A stretch of 64,000 nucleotides of DNA from Mansonella perstans (Eukaryota; Nematoda; Chromadorea; Rhabditida; Onchocercidae). The stretch's first letter is position 1, and every line of letters begins with the position of its first letter. The stretch is from assembly GCA_037074765.1 (NCBI GenBank), contig JBAMDO010000080.1, positions 124,001 to 188,000 of the forward strand, given 5' to 3'. Shown here piece by piece: positions 1 to 11,593 of this stretch. A model generated the notes under the pieces. It was not told the DNA's origin and searched no databases. It saw nothing but the letters and a program-made list of their open reading frames with translations. Position numbers and translations under genes: made by a program.

Positions 1-1098
1 TTATCTTATTATAAATGTAAGTAAAAGAGATGAATAGGAGATAAGTGTAGCTTTTTTTTCTTATCAGACTAAAAATGATTAAAATGAATGCATTATAGTA
101 TCAGTCAAATGAGTTGCTTAATATTGTGAAATTTTGAAATTTCATATTTAAAAAGTTAATCATTAATAATGGCTAAAATATTTTCAAAAAAAAAAAAAAA
201 AAAAAAAGAGGAGCATTGCAGAAGGAATTCAAATTATTCAAAGTTTGGAGCATCGGAACAAGTTCAAGTCATTCAAAATTATTCTCTTATAGTTGTTTAT
301 AATTTCAAAATATTTCAATATTAGAAAAATTCCTTAACAAGACATTTACATATATGCATTATTAACCTGATCTTAGCTTTTCCATATGCATTGAATTATT
401 CATCGGTTCAGAGGTCATCGTTATTACAGTTAAATGTGAAATACAGAAACACTGAAGAAATGTTGGCATGTAAAAGTATGCGAAAATATGAGATGCTTAA
501 AAACACGTAAAATAACTTCTAGTTATCTAAAATGCAAGCAAATTCATTAAATGTGAAAAAATTTTTTTCCAAAATGATTCAACATTCAAATCTTCATGTT
601 TTAAATTCGCGCAAATTCTCGTAGTTTCATCCTGAATGTTTGATCCAACCATTTCAATGTATGGAAAGGTTTCAGGATAAGGGATGTGAGCTATCGAGGT
701 TTCAGTCTTTTAAGACTAAGCATTTGCGGGAATTCTGAGGTCTTGTATGATAGCAGATATGAATATGCATGAATATATAAATATATGGTACTAATTATTG
801 GATAGATCTCTTTAATGCCGTGCAAATTTTTAACAATGTCTATTGGATTGCGTAGATACATGTACGTTTTGTAGTTTTCATTGATATTCCGGCCATTCAG
901 ATTCCTGACTATTCAGCATGTAGCGTATCGAAAGATGAAGATAAATAAACTTCAATAAACTTCACTTTAATAAACTTTAATAAATAAATGAACTTCAATA
1001 AACTTTAAATAAACTTCACCGCGAATGTTATTAATGATAGTATCCTATTTGTTGACCTATATTCAATTTGTTACTTCTCATTTGTAGAATTACAGGTG
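1..1098. other. intergenic, no gene seen
   Basis: AT-rich sequence without a convincing exon on either strand. It contains an A-run near 187-207 and direct short repeats of the AATAAACTT type near 945-1015. The last part presumably holds the promoter or trans-splice region of the gene that starts at 1099; a TTACAG acceptor-like site lies just upstream of that ATG. Confidence 0.5.
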
Positions 1099-3996
1099 AT
1101 GGAGGAGCGCAGGAAGGCTCTATACAGTTATTCATGGCAACAGTCACCAATAAACAAACATCGGCGAGCAAATTCACTCGATGAAGGTATTATTTTTTTT
1201 TTTTTAAAAATGAAGATTAAAATGCAAAATACAGCAAAAACTGGATTACGAATAATGGTCATATAAATGGAAATTAATTCATTAATATTAATTAAGAAAT
1301 GATTGTTATTAACAGTCTGTGATGTGTTTTTATTTAATGAATATATTTTTTAATGAAATTTCTGAAATATGAAATCACTTCTCTTCGGATTTTACTGCAA
1401 CATTGTTTTTACTTACAGAAAAGAAGATTTTCGACGACTGGTTTGAAGAAAAAGCAGACGAATACTTTCCATGGATCAGAGATCAAGGTCCTGACGACAA
1501 AACTATGCACACTAATGCATCTGTAAGTTTTGTTTTATAATTTTGATTCTCAAGATAAGTCTTTACATATAGGATAATTTCGAGAGTATAGTAGATAGAG
1601 AGAAAAAAAATTAATTAATCACGTTCAAAATGAAAAGAAATGGATTAATGCAATAATTAATGAATGATTGATTAATGAATGAATGATTGAATGGATTAAT
1701 AAATAACAGATACTAGAGGTTACATTACATGGTAGTGCAGGATTTTATTTGGTGGTATGGATAAACTAGCAGTGATACTCATGTGATGTAGTAGCATAAG
1801 ATAGCAAAATAGTATTAGAGTGTATGTCTAATTAGTGAATTTAGATAGATCGTTTCTAATCTGAAAATAGTTCTAAATTAGAAAATGTGCCACATTACCA
1901 TAGCTTCGTTTAGGCACTGGAAAAATGATTTGAAAAAAAAGAAAAAAAGAAAAAAAAAAGATTTGAAAAAAAAAAGGAAAAAAAAAAGAGCAAACAATCA
2001 TTAATGATTTTTTTTTAACTTGTCATATCATCTTTTGTTCTATAGTGGACATTTTCTTCACCGCCGTGCAGTCCAAAAATATGCAGAGCTTTTGCACACG
2101 CTTCTGTGACGATTAGGGAGCGATTAAAAAGGCCAAAGCAGAACCAAAAAACGCTTGAAGAAGCACATAAAGAAACTGAACGTCTAGCGAACATAACTCG
2201 TTACGAAAAATCTCTCAAAGAAACTAGAAAAGCTATCGGTAAATCACTTTGCGGTAAATTTACTTCGGTAAATCCCTTGTATTTTTTCACATTAGTTATA
2301 TTCTTTACCGCTGCTTTATCATTACGTAATTGTTCTGATTCAGTAAATAAATTTGGCTCGTCATCATTTTAAATAAAGTGTCAATACCTTCGATGATTAG
2401 AATATACTATAAGTTCCAGCATTAGGATATACTTGTAAATTCCAAATGTAAGTTCCAATGGTGTATTCCATGATGCTGAACTTTTTTGATCCTTGAATAT
2501 ATTGCATTAAGAATCAATCAGATAAGATATAAAGATTAGTTCTGATGAAGTTTAATGTAGTCTAAAGTATAATTTCAGTTTAAAATAAAGCACGTCAGAA
2601 TTCATAGATTCTCGAGTCTAATATGACCACTTATATGTATTGACATGAACTGTATGCCGGGTGTACTTTGAGTTTTTGAAACACTTGATTTATTATGAAC
2701 GTCATTTACTAATTGAAAGAAATATCGATTTTAGTAATCTTGGAGTTATTTCAGAAAAAATCAAAAAGGAGAAACAGAGAAAACAGATGTTTTCCCAGTC
2801 ACAGGACCAAAAAAAGCTTTTTTATTCTGTAACACCTCCAGAAAACTTGGCTTGTAGTAGCTTAAATGAATTTTCATCGTTTCAAAAAAAACTTTGCAAA
2901 GTAAGTGCTGCCTGTAGTATGTTTTAAAAAGTTTAATGTTTTATTTTTTGTTTGGTATAAAATGGTTGAATAAATAATGCTTCTTAAGGAAACAGCAAAA
3001 GTGGAATGCAGTTTATCTGATAGCAAGGAGCTGAAGGGCAAGTTGAAATCTGGTTCGATCTTATCCAAGAGCGAAATAAGTTGGTAAGTCCAGTTTAAAT
3101 TATTATGGTTGTGTCAGTTTATGAACATTCCAGGTTTTTATTTTTAGCTATTCCTGATGAATTGCGAATGCATTTTTTCACCCTGAACTAATCTAAGAAT
3201 GAAGGAATGTTAAATCCGTGGTTAAGTAACAGAACTTCGGTCTGAAAAAACTGAATAAATGGCAACAGTGGACGTACCAATTTCTTTTCAGTAGCTTTCT
3301 GTTTTATTTACCAATCTCTAGCAATTTCTTATAGTGCTAGATAAGGCAAATTTAATTTTTTCAGAGGGCTTTTAGTTTAGATAATTTAAACTTTAAGCTC
3401 TTTCTTCAAATTGATTTGAAATGATCAGAGACGAAAGAAACAAAAATCTTTATAGTGACAAAACCGAAGAGCGTGCAGAGCAAACTACATCATCAAAATC
3501 GAAACAGCAAACATCAAGCCATCAGAGTGACTATGACAGCGACAGTGAGCTCCTTAAGTTGGCGCTTGAAAGGTTGGCAACATTCAACCATTTAACTTTA
3601 GTTCATCCAGAACAATTGCTTTCCTCATGTTTTCGTTGAAAATTAAGTTTTGGATTATTAAGAATAAAAAATAGGGTTAGATTTATTTTCACTGAGAACA
3701 TCTTATGTGTTGATGTGTTTCGGTTTTTAGCCTTTTTTTTCAAGAGGTTTTGTTTTATTTCATTTCTGTTTTGTCATGAAACTTTAGAAATCTTGTCCTG
3801 TGTTCGGTCATGAAATCATCTCAAATATTTTAGTAGTCCAGTCCAAAAATCGGATTCAGCACTAAGAATTACCCTAAGCGATGATGAATTGAGTGATGAG
3901 GCTCTGCTTGCAATGTTAACGTCATCACCTGTATCGAATCGGAACTCAAAAAGAATAAGTGATCGACTGATTCATGATTTATTGGATCAATCTTAA
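1099..3996 (+). CDS. unrecognised Ser/Asp-rich nuclear-type protein, 7 exons
   Basis: Exons inferred at 1099-1186, 1419-1522, 2046-2238, 2755-2900, 2989-3083, 3429-3572 and 3834-3996. Every intron has GT/AG ends, most donors are GTAAGT or GTAAAT, and all junctions but one keep the frame. The protein (~310 aa) opens MEERRKALYSYSW and has an acidic/aromatic stretch (FDDWFEEKADEYFPW) in exon 2. Exon 3 is a charged helical segment, exon 6 is Ser/Asp/Gln-rich, and the C-terminus ends in LIHDLLDQS. I do not recognise a family; composition suggests a mostly disordered, perhaps nuclear, protein (inference). The exon 5-6 junction is unresolved: joining 3083 to 3429 makes an in-frame TGA although the total coding length is a multiple of three, so a small exon or another site is missing. 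The ATG could also be internal, because an acceptor lies only 3 bases upstream. Confidence 0.6.
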
Positions 3997-6235
3997 AGCA
4001 TGTAGCGGAGAAGGTCGCTGTTCAGCATTATAAAGTGTTAAAAGGGTGATTTTATTACAATGTTTGGATAATATTTAACATAAAGAATTAGAACAGGTAT
4101 ATAAATGGTTGTACATGATTTCACGTTTAAATGCTTTGATCTCCAGTTTTTTTTAATTGTATTTTAAGAATAAACTTGAAAAATTTTTTTACTTAGTTTT
4201 GTGCAAATTATAAAAGATTAAATAATCTTTTATAGTTTACATAAAACTAAGTAAATATTGTACAAGGATAACTGCAGGTATATTAAGAATTAGATATATG
4301 TTTAAGATAGTTTATATGGCAAAATAAAGGAAAGAAGATAATCTAATTTTTTCGAGATTACAATAGTTTTCTTTAGTTCAAGAAGCGCTTGATTCTGGTC
4401 TTATCAATATAATTTGTTTCTTTTATTATTTCAGTTCTTCTAAACCGTTTTTTAACGATTTAGTTTTAGAGATCAGAAGTATTATTAGTAAGCAGTTCGT
4501 TTTTTTGTCATTTATTATTTAAGCTATTGACCTACCTTTTATGCCTTTTTTTTTCCCGTTATTTATCTGTTTGGCCCCTCCTTTTGCTTCTTTGGAGCTC
4601 AGAGAGAGTAAGAAAATAATTGCGCAATGGCATAGCAGATATGGGACTTACATTATGCATTATTTTTCATTTATCCAAGTAAAAATCTATCTGTTCTCCT
4701 CTCAACATGAGAGTTGATAATCGTACATTCCTTTTTCCCTCCTTTTTTCATTTCTTACCCCTCCTCCTCTTTACTTGACTATTTGTTTATCTTATAACAT
4801 CAGTGGGGGATAGTCGGTAGGTAACTTACTGCTTATTGTACATAATACGAAATTCACTATTCGTTTTGTAACTAAACGAATTCTTAGAATCGGATACATG
4901 CAGATAGAAGCATATATTTCATTTTGGTCCATAATTTAGTCTTCTTCAAAAATAATATCGAATTAGTAGTACTTTTCCGGACCTGTGTGTTGCGATTTTG
5001 CAGAATAAATTTTGTAAAAAACAAGTAATGTAAAGTAAAGCAATGTGATGTAGCAGAATAATTAGGGAAAGTATTTCTTCTTGATGACATCCGTCAGAAA
5101 TGTTTGACATTGACCAAGCTAGGTGAAAAAAGTAGAAATCAGTGCATCTACCATAGATTTTGTTTTTCTTACCACCATTTATTATGCACATATTCCTTTT
5201 TTAGTTTTAGTTTTTAATTTTTATCGTAACCATCATTCTGCCTAAAAAGATAGTTTGCTTATTAGCCGGCTAATTACTTCTTATGTTTGATTTTTGTCAA
5301 TTTCTCAACATTCAAAGAAATTTCGTCTTAGCAATAGAAATCGGTAATTATGATGTAGATATATGGTTATTTCTAGCTTAGATCTTTATACAGTTACAAT
5401 TCGTAGTTGCATCATGTGTTTTAATGAATTTCCAGGAAAAAGGTAGATGTAGCTAATTCAGGTTCGTTTCGTTTTCTGACATCTCAGACCTTTTCTCTTT
5501 GCATTCCCTTGCATTTAATTTCATTAATATTGATACCTCAATATTTTGCTAATAAGTTAATATCAGCAAGTATAGTTATTGTTATACATTATGTTTGAAT
5601 TGAAATTCTTAAATTCTCAGTTATAGTCATCATGTTCGCTTTGAAGTATAGATTCTTATAAATCCCCACTTTTTCAGTAGGCATTTTCATCCCGATTTAT
5701 CTAGTTGCACTTTTGATTCTTTTTGAATGTAACTTTCAGGAGGATCCCGCGCAATTTTTAACTAATTAGGTCACATTGTAGTACTTCTTTTCTCTAATTC
5801 TACTACTCCTGCTCATTCTTTTGCACTTAAAGGATCATTGTTTATCGCATCATGTCATATCAGCTGTGCATACGGAGGTCAAAGGGCACACAGAGAAATA
5901 AAGGAATTATTAGTGACTATTTCTTTGGAAGAAAATTGCAGCATGTGATGCAAAATCGACCTAAGCATAAATAACTGAATAGCAGATATATTCAACTGCC
6001 TCATTTACTTTTTCTTCTCTAAAATATAGTAAAATAAAGAATGCTTGTGTATGATGCTTACGATGTGGTGTACCCTATACTAATATACAATGTGCAACCT
6101 ACACTGATGCATATTCAGCAAAAAAAGCAGTGATATTATCTCAGTCCTGTCGAATTTACCACATTTGATCTTTCATCTTTCAACTGAATTGCAGATTCTT
6201 ACGCTGTTAAAGTTATTCGACAGTGACAAGTGAGG
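3997..6235. other. intergenic, no gene seen
   Basis: About 2.2 kb of AT-rich sequence. Short open frames on both strands lack splice sites or coding-like composition. The only structure worth noting is the hairpin at 4191-4252. Confidence 0.5.
4191..4252 (+). other. 62-nt imperfect hairpin, pre-miRNA-sized
   Basis: The arms 4191-4219 and 4224-4252 are near-perfect inverted repeats (29 nt each, about three mismatches) around an AAAT loop. The terminal 10 bases (ACTTAGTTTT / AAAACTAAGT) and the loop-proximal ATAAAAGATT / AATCTTTTAT pair perfectly. It lies about 200 bp downstream of a gene stop codon, so it may sit in the 3' UTR or be an independent hairpin. The 4-nt loop is smaller than usual for animal pre-miRNAs. 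Confidence 0.45.
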
Positions 6236-8955
6236 ATGAGTCAAGAATCCGATTTGACTGATCATTCTGTTGGTAGAATTAAGAACTTGACTAAATATCA
6301 ACAAGCCACGAGTGGAGTGATAAATAAATATATGTTAGTAGAACTATCAAGTTATTTAATTTATTTGTGACTATGCATAACCGACTTTCATTATATCCAA
6401 TTTAATGGGTGCCATTTTCGAATTACCTTCGGAAAATTCCCAAACCTTTCAGCACGGTCTCTTCAAAAGTTTATACCACCCTGTATTTTCAGGTCCCCGA
6501 GCAGCGATAGTGGTGTTGATGCGAATATATCGACAGATCATTTGTCCTCTACGAATAATATATCGAATATATCGACTGATTTGTCCCCTACGACAAATCA
6601 TTTGTCCCCTACGACAAATCATTTGTCCCGTACGACAGATCATTTGTCCCGTACGACAAATGATTTGTCCCGTACGACAAATGATGATTTGTCCCGTACG
6701 ACAAATGATCATTTGTCCCGTACGACAAATGATGATTTGTCCGGTGCGACAAATGATGATTTGTCCGGTGCGACAAATGATGATTTGTCCGGTGCGACAA
6801 ATGATGATTTGTCCGGTGCGACAAATGATGATTTGTCCGGTGCGACAAATGATGATTTGTCCCGTACGACAAATGATGATTTGTCCGGTGCGACAAATGA
6901 TGATTTGTCCCGTACGACAAGTGATGATTTGTCCCGTACGACAAATGATGATTTGTCCCGTACGACAAGTGATGATTTGTCCCGTACGACAAATGATGAT
7001 TTGTCCGGTGCGACAAATGATGATTTGTCCCGTACGACAAATGATGATTTGTCCGGTGCGACAAATGATGATTTGTCCCGTACGACAAATGATGATTTGT
7101 CCCGTATGAGTCCAGCAACCTATGGTGGTTTAGACATTATGGCATATCGCCTGCAGTATATGAGGTATATCTTCCGTGATTTTTTGAGAATAAAAGAAAA
7201 CTTAAGAATTTTAAATTTGAAATTTTCTTTTTTTAAAAAGATTGTCGTAGTTTAATGAACTTGAATGTTCTGCTCCGACAACTTGATGTAATATGATTTG
7301 AAATCAAATAAGATTACTGATTTCAGTTTTGAGGGATCTGATAACGTAGGAAATACTGAAAGGCTTGCCGAATATGAGAACAAGGAGAACATTTGTCCAC
7401 TACAAAGTCATGCAGATACGGGGACTGCTTCGTTATCGCGAGGTTGGCTCCGCACTAACATGTGAGAAAGAACATCATTTTGTTCCACTTGTTATTACTA
7501 ATTTTCAGCTTATTCCAATAACATCTTTTTAAATTCTGGCGCCATCGTTATTTCACAGTAGCTTTATTGTAAAAATCTTGCATATAAGAAGTGTTAAGGT
7601 ATCTAAACAGCGAATAGTTGACATGATAATTGCATTTTTTTAGCATATGCAAGTAAGCGCTAAGTTTGAATCGTTTTTTTTTTTTTTTTTTTTTTTTTTA
7701 AAGGGATTAAAGTGCTTAGCAAAGATATAAATTTGTTTCTTTTAGGGAAACTGTTCAACGAAATCATCCACAATTTGGACAGCGTGAACAAGAAACTCCT
7801 TTGCGAGTTTTCACTGATTTTTCACCGCCCCACGCTCCAAACGTTTCATCTTTATCGCGCTCATCGCATAATGTGCCTGCTTTTTCACCACCTGTGGCAC
7901 CTGCACACCCTTCAGTACCACCTGCACACCCTTCAGTACCACCTGCACACCCTTCAGTACGCCGGCGACGAGCGAGAATACAAGCCGGAGAAGCAGAATC
8001 CGGTCAACTCCTTGTTCGAATACCAAATCTTATTTTTACTAGGTTTTTCCTTCCTTCTGATGTTTCAAACCAAGTTAATGTTGAATAATCTTTCTTCAGC
8101 TTCAGCTTCAGCTTCAGCTTCTGAGGTTTTGCCAAAAGTAAATCGTTTTGGATGGCGTGGTACTGCACCAGAAACGCCTCCGTTTTCTAAAATCAGTGAC
8201 GCTTCCGGGGTTTCGAACGTAGTTCTTGCGAAGTCTGCTACCGCTTTTTTTTTTTTTTTTTTCATTATATGTCTTAACAAGTTATAAATGTTTTCTTAGT
8301 TTTGTTTTCTCAGTATAAACTCATCAGTTTTCTTCCAGATATTACGAATCACTGTTCTACAATCTATTCTTAGCAGTACGCATTTTGACTTCAGTTCTGT
8401 CTCTAATTAAATAAATAAGCTTAGTCGATTAGTTAGTCGATCTTTTTCAAAATGCACCAAAAACTGTAGCTTATTTTTGTTACAAAAACAGTATAGCAGA
8501 AAATGAAATTTAATTTTTAGTGGACAGAGAAACGGACTTCCAACTGTCGGTGCACAAACAGCAATAAACACAAGTTTTGTCACTCCACCATCTAAACCTC
8601 TGCCACCACCTTCGGCTCCCAAAAAACAGAGGATCGATAAGAAATCTCTGGGAACTATCTGCAGTCCTTCATTGTCCCAAGAAAGTCCCATAAAGAAGCA
8701 GTCAAAGTTACTCCGAAAGCGCAATTTTTCTCCTTCGTCCACTGATACCAGTATCTCGCCTATGATGCTTCGGTCGGCACTGAAGCCGCGTCGTTCAACA
8801 CGTACTAAAAGTAAGTTATCGCAATTGCGCAAGTATTTTTATATCATTATTAATAATAAGTGCTATAATACTATAAATGGATTTCAGGAATGCCGAACCG
8901 TTACAGCAGTAATTTCGATCGTCGTGCTAACATACGTAAGAAGAAAGGAAGATAA
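6236..8955 (+). CDS. unrecognised disordered protein with KEN box and octapeptide repeats
   Basis: Exons inferred at 6236-6333, 6493-7164, 7327-7461, 7746-8042, 8521-8810 and 8888-8955 (519 aa, all phases consistent). Exon 2 encodes a DSGVDANIS segment and then a long tract of seven- and eight-residue repeats (NDDLSRTT / NDDLSGAT). Exon 3 carries a KEN box (AEYENKENICP), the APC/C destruction signal of many cell-cycle proteins. Exon 4 has Pro-rich text with PPAHPSV three times. Exon 5 has SP/TP sites and basic clusters, and the tail is basic (NIRKKKGR). An alternative chain ends exon 4 at 8002, adds an exon at 8100-8209 (contains RFGWRGTAPETPP) and starts the next exon at 8528; it is also in frame (540 aa). 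No family recognised. A cell-cycle role is only suggested by the KEN box and SP/TP density. Confidence 0.6.
6572..7106 (+). repeat. coding minisatellite, 21-bp then 24-bp units
   Basis: It begins with about five 21-bp units (ACGACAAATCATTTGTCCC type) and continues with about eighteen 24-bp units that gained an extra GAT. The 24-bp units come in two flavours, CCCGTACGAC and CCGGTGCGAC. Both unit lengths are multiples of three, so copy-number change keeps the gene frame. Three or more of the six frames are open through the whole array. Confidence 0.9.
7898..7960 (+). repeat. 21-bp direct repeat x3 in coding sequence
   Basis: Three near-identical copies encode PAHPSVP-type heptads inside exon 4 of the KEN-box gene. 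The copies keep the reading frame. Confidence 0.85.
8094..8118 (+). promoter_or_regulatory. tandem splice acceptors (CTTCAG array)
   Basis: Four successive CTTCAG hexamers follow a pyrimidine-rich stretch, so the acceptor can be chosen in 6-bp steps without changing frame. Each step removes one Ser-Ala pair from the optional exon 8100-8209. This is inferred from sequence only. Confidence 0.35.
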
Positions 8956-9285
8956 TCTTTTGAAACATTTTGTAAGAAAAATATGAGCCAGGAGCAGTTA
9001 TTAAGAAGCAACTTTACACCTATTATTCATGGAAAACAAAAGATTAATATTTTTTAAAAGATTACAATTTGGAAAATTTTGAAAAAAGAACGTTTTGAAA
9101 TCAAAGAAAAGTGCTAGAATAAAGAGAAAGTTGTGGCTTAATCGAAATTCATCGAAATCCATTCATTTCGAGATTATTGTGTGGTTTTTTTTCTGTATTA
9201 TATACATGTGCACTTAAACTTCCTCTGCTTATCAATCAAATTCGCATTGAGGTGCCGCTCGGTGCATCGACCTCTTACTCTCTCC

Positions 9286-9690
9286 TACGTACTGGAACTC
9301 CTAGTATATGACTGGCCGTGTCACGTACTAGAACCCTTCCTTATTATGTGATAAGCATTGGTACCTATTAAAACTCTTTCTTGATTGGCTTTAGCACGTA
9401 CTAAAACTTTTTCTTGTTATATGATAGGCATTGGCACGTATTAAAACTTTTTCTTGATTAGCTTTGGCACGTACTATAAAACTCTTTCTTGTTATATGAT
9501 AGGCATTGACACGTATTAAAACTCTTTCTTGATTAGCTTTGGCACGTACTATAAAACTCTTTCTTGTTATATGATAGGCATTGACACGTATTAAAACTCT
9601 TTCTTGATAGGCATTGGCACGTATTAAAACTCTTGATTGACTTTGGCACGTATTAAAACTGTTTCTTGTTATATGACTGAGAACTTTTTT
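9286..9690. repeat. non-coding tandem repeat, period ~75 bp
   Basis: Alternating half-units, one containing TTATATGATAGGCATTG(A/G)CACG and the other GATTAGCTTTGGCACGTACT, each followed by a TAAAACT(C/T)TTTCTTG motif. About five full periods are seen, degenerate at the left edge. The open frame on the minus strand through it (ITRKSF / RANAYQERV heptad-like repeats) is a by-product. Confidence 0.85.
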
Positions 9691-10753
9691 GATTATTATG
9701 AACATCTGAACTGTGTTTTTAGTCATTTAAAAGTTGCTATTGAAACAGATAAAACGTGAATTGCCATTCTCAAATAAAACTTAATCACAAGCAAGTTAAA
9801 ATTTTGCCGTTTATTTTGCCAGACATATCGATAAGTATATATTAATAAATTTTTCCAAAATAATATATAATCAAAGAAGTTGGGACAATGTTAATCAATC
9901 TTGAGCTATTAAATTAACGTTACATGTGTGATTCGAGTGGTACTGAATGTCAAGAAAAACTAATTAAATCGGCCATATTCAGGATAAGGTTTTCAGTTAG
10001 CTCGTTTATGAATTGGGAAAATGTAATATGCGATATCGTTGGATTTATTCTTTGAGGAGATCACTTTCTCATAAAAATCATGTATAATCAGTGAAATAAA
10101 ATTATAAATTGCAAAGGGTTTTTCTCATCAGAACTTAGGATATATCATTTTCAGTTTCCGGCTTTTCAAGTATTAAATTTTAAATCTGAAAAAACAGTTT
10201 TTCAATGGGAATTATATGAAAATACTTTAAATCTTTCTGGAACTATGGCAGATTCTCGCGTTCCTCTCCTTTTTACTTTTTTTGGAGAACCAAAGAAATT
10301 CTCTTTAGGTTGAGTACCGATTAAAGACAGAACTTTGTGATGATCATGATTCTGTGATTATTCCAAAGAAACGCTAGAAATTGAATGAATTCGCTGGTAT
10401 CTGGACCTTGTTTTCCGTTCGAATTTTTACATGCTGAAATAATACGATACGAAAAACAGCGGGAGGCAAGTTTTCAGGTTTATTTGTGTACTCTTGCATC
10501 TCATTGGAAATTCTTCCGCTGTAATGTTTTTCTAGCTGGAATTTATTAGTGGTTTTAATATGAACTTAAGAAGTGAACTATGTTTAATTAAAGTAAACTT
10601 TTTTTAATAAAAGTTCTAAATATTCTCAAAAAAATGCATGATCTGAAAATAACGAAGAAAACCGCTGACAAATAGAAGTAATAACCAGATGTCCTTTGGT
10701 TTTTTTGGAGTTTTCGAATATAAAATTTAGCTTTTTTTATGGATTTTGAATTG

Positions 10754-10763
10754 TGCACTGCAG
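10754..10763 (+). promoter_or_regulatory. possible spliced-leader acceptor at TRAPPC6 ATG
   Basis: GTGCACTGCAG sits directly against the ATG at 10764 and no upstream cis exon joins in phase. Nematode genes are often trans-spliced this close to the start codon, so this is a reasonable SL acceptor. Inference. Confidence 0.35.
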
Positions 10764-11593
10764 ATGGAGCAGATTGACAAACGAAATGAGTGGATTGAAC
10801 AGATACGGGAGAATCAACAAGTGGAAGTCTCGTTATTGGATGAACAGTTGAACTCGGTGAAACAAGTCTTCATCCAGGTGCTTCCTTTACAAAAGCGAAA
10901 GTTGATTTTGTTCTGCATATTGATTATATTAGTGTCCTGAATTGCAGGGAAATGCTGAGACACGCCTGGAAGCTCTTGGTTATCGCGTCGGTTTCGTTCT
11001 TGTTGAAAAAATTGCTAAGGACTTACCGAGGTTTTTTTCCTCTTCCAGATTATTTGAGATGGGTAATATATGTGAACTTAATAGTTGGCTGTAGTATCCG
11101 TTATCCTTCTTAAGGTTGACCACTGAATTGGAGAAAATGAAGTTTCTTTGTAAAGAGTTTTGGACTGCTGTATTTGGCAAACAGGTCGACAATTTGCGTA
11201 CTAATCATCAGGTTATGCTTTCATGATTTCGTTACATATGTGACTATTTAAAGTAGAAATCTCAAAGCTCGAATATCGCTTGTTTGTTTACAATATTTTT
11301 CAGGGAATTTACGTTGTACAGGACAACAAATTTTTCATCTTAGCGAGTTTTGCGGAAGGGAAGCAATATGTGAAAGAATCTGCTATCTATTTAGCTTTTC
11401 CATGTGGTGTCATCAGGTTTTGTTTTTTATTTTTCTTTTAGAAATTATTTATTTCGATGTTTACTTCAAGAACTTATTTCATTTTATTTCTAGAGGTGCA
11501 CTGTATAATCTCGGTATCACATCGTTAGTTACATCATCGGTGGAAAATGTGCCTGCTGTGAAATTTCATGTGCATATGCAACAGAAGAGTTGA
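10764..11593 (+). CDS. trpp-6: TRAPP complex subunit 6 (TRAPPC6 / Trs33)
   Basis: Exons 10764-10877, 10948-11030, 11115-11211, 11304-11416 and 11494-11593 give 168 aa with all phases consistent. The product matches the Bet3-fold TRAPPC6 family along its length: [19 protein letters not shown] early, then [36 protein letters not shown], and [20 protein letters not shown] at the C-terminus. The [15 protein letters not shown] block is the most diagnostic. TRAPPC6 is a core subunit of the TRAPP tethering complex, the exchange factor for Rab1/Ypt1-class GTPases on ER-to-Golgi and Golgi membranes. The chain is slightly longer than the ~158-aa human protein because of a charged N-terminal extension ([17 protein letters not shown]). 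The gene is compact, with introns of about 70-90 bp. The symbol follows C. elegans usage and is assigned by similarity. Confidence 0.93.

Larger units (their letters stand above)
8956..10763. other. intergenic with tandem repeat
   Basis: No gene supported. The tandem array at 9286-9690 fills part of it and the rest is plain AT-rich sequence. A short open stretch at 10242-10306 beginning MADSRVPLL does not join in phase with the TRAPPC6 exons and was not used. Confidence 0.5.

Noticed and set aside
6405..7118. Alternative long ORFs across the minisatellite (ICPVRQM and HHLSYGTN repeats)
   Set aside because: Unit lengths are multiples of three, so several frames stay open. Only the frame encoding NDDLS(R/G)(T/A)T joins the flanking exons in phase.
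9286..9690. CRISPR-like repeat array
   Set aside because: The repeats are directly adjacent with no unique spacers, and the genome is eukaryotic. The same applies to the arrays at 34.6 and 46.8 kb.
9391..9726. Minus-strand ORF with repeated RANAYQERVLIR text
   Set aside because: It arises from the non-coding tandem array, with no start context or exon partners.
10242..10306. Possible upstream TRAPPC6 exon beginning MADSRVPLL
   Set aside because: It leaves a base that puts the next exon out of frame and gives a stop. The exon at 10764 already covers the conserved N-terminal helix.
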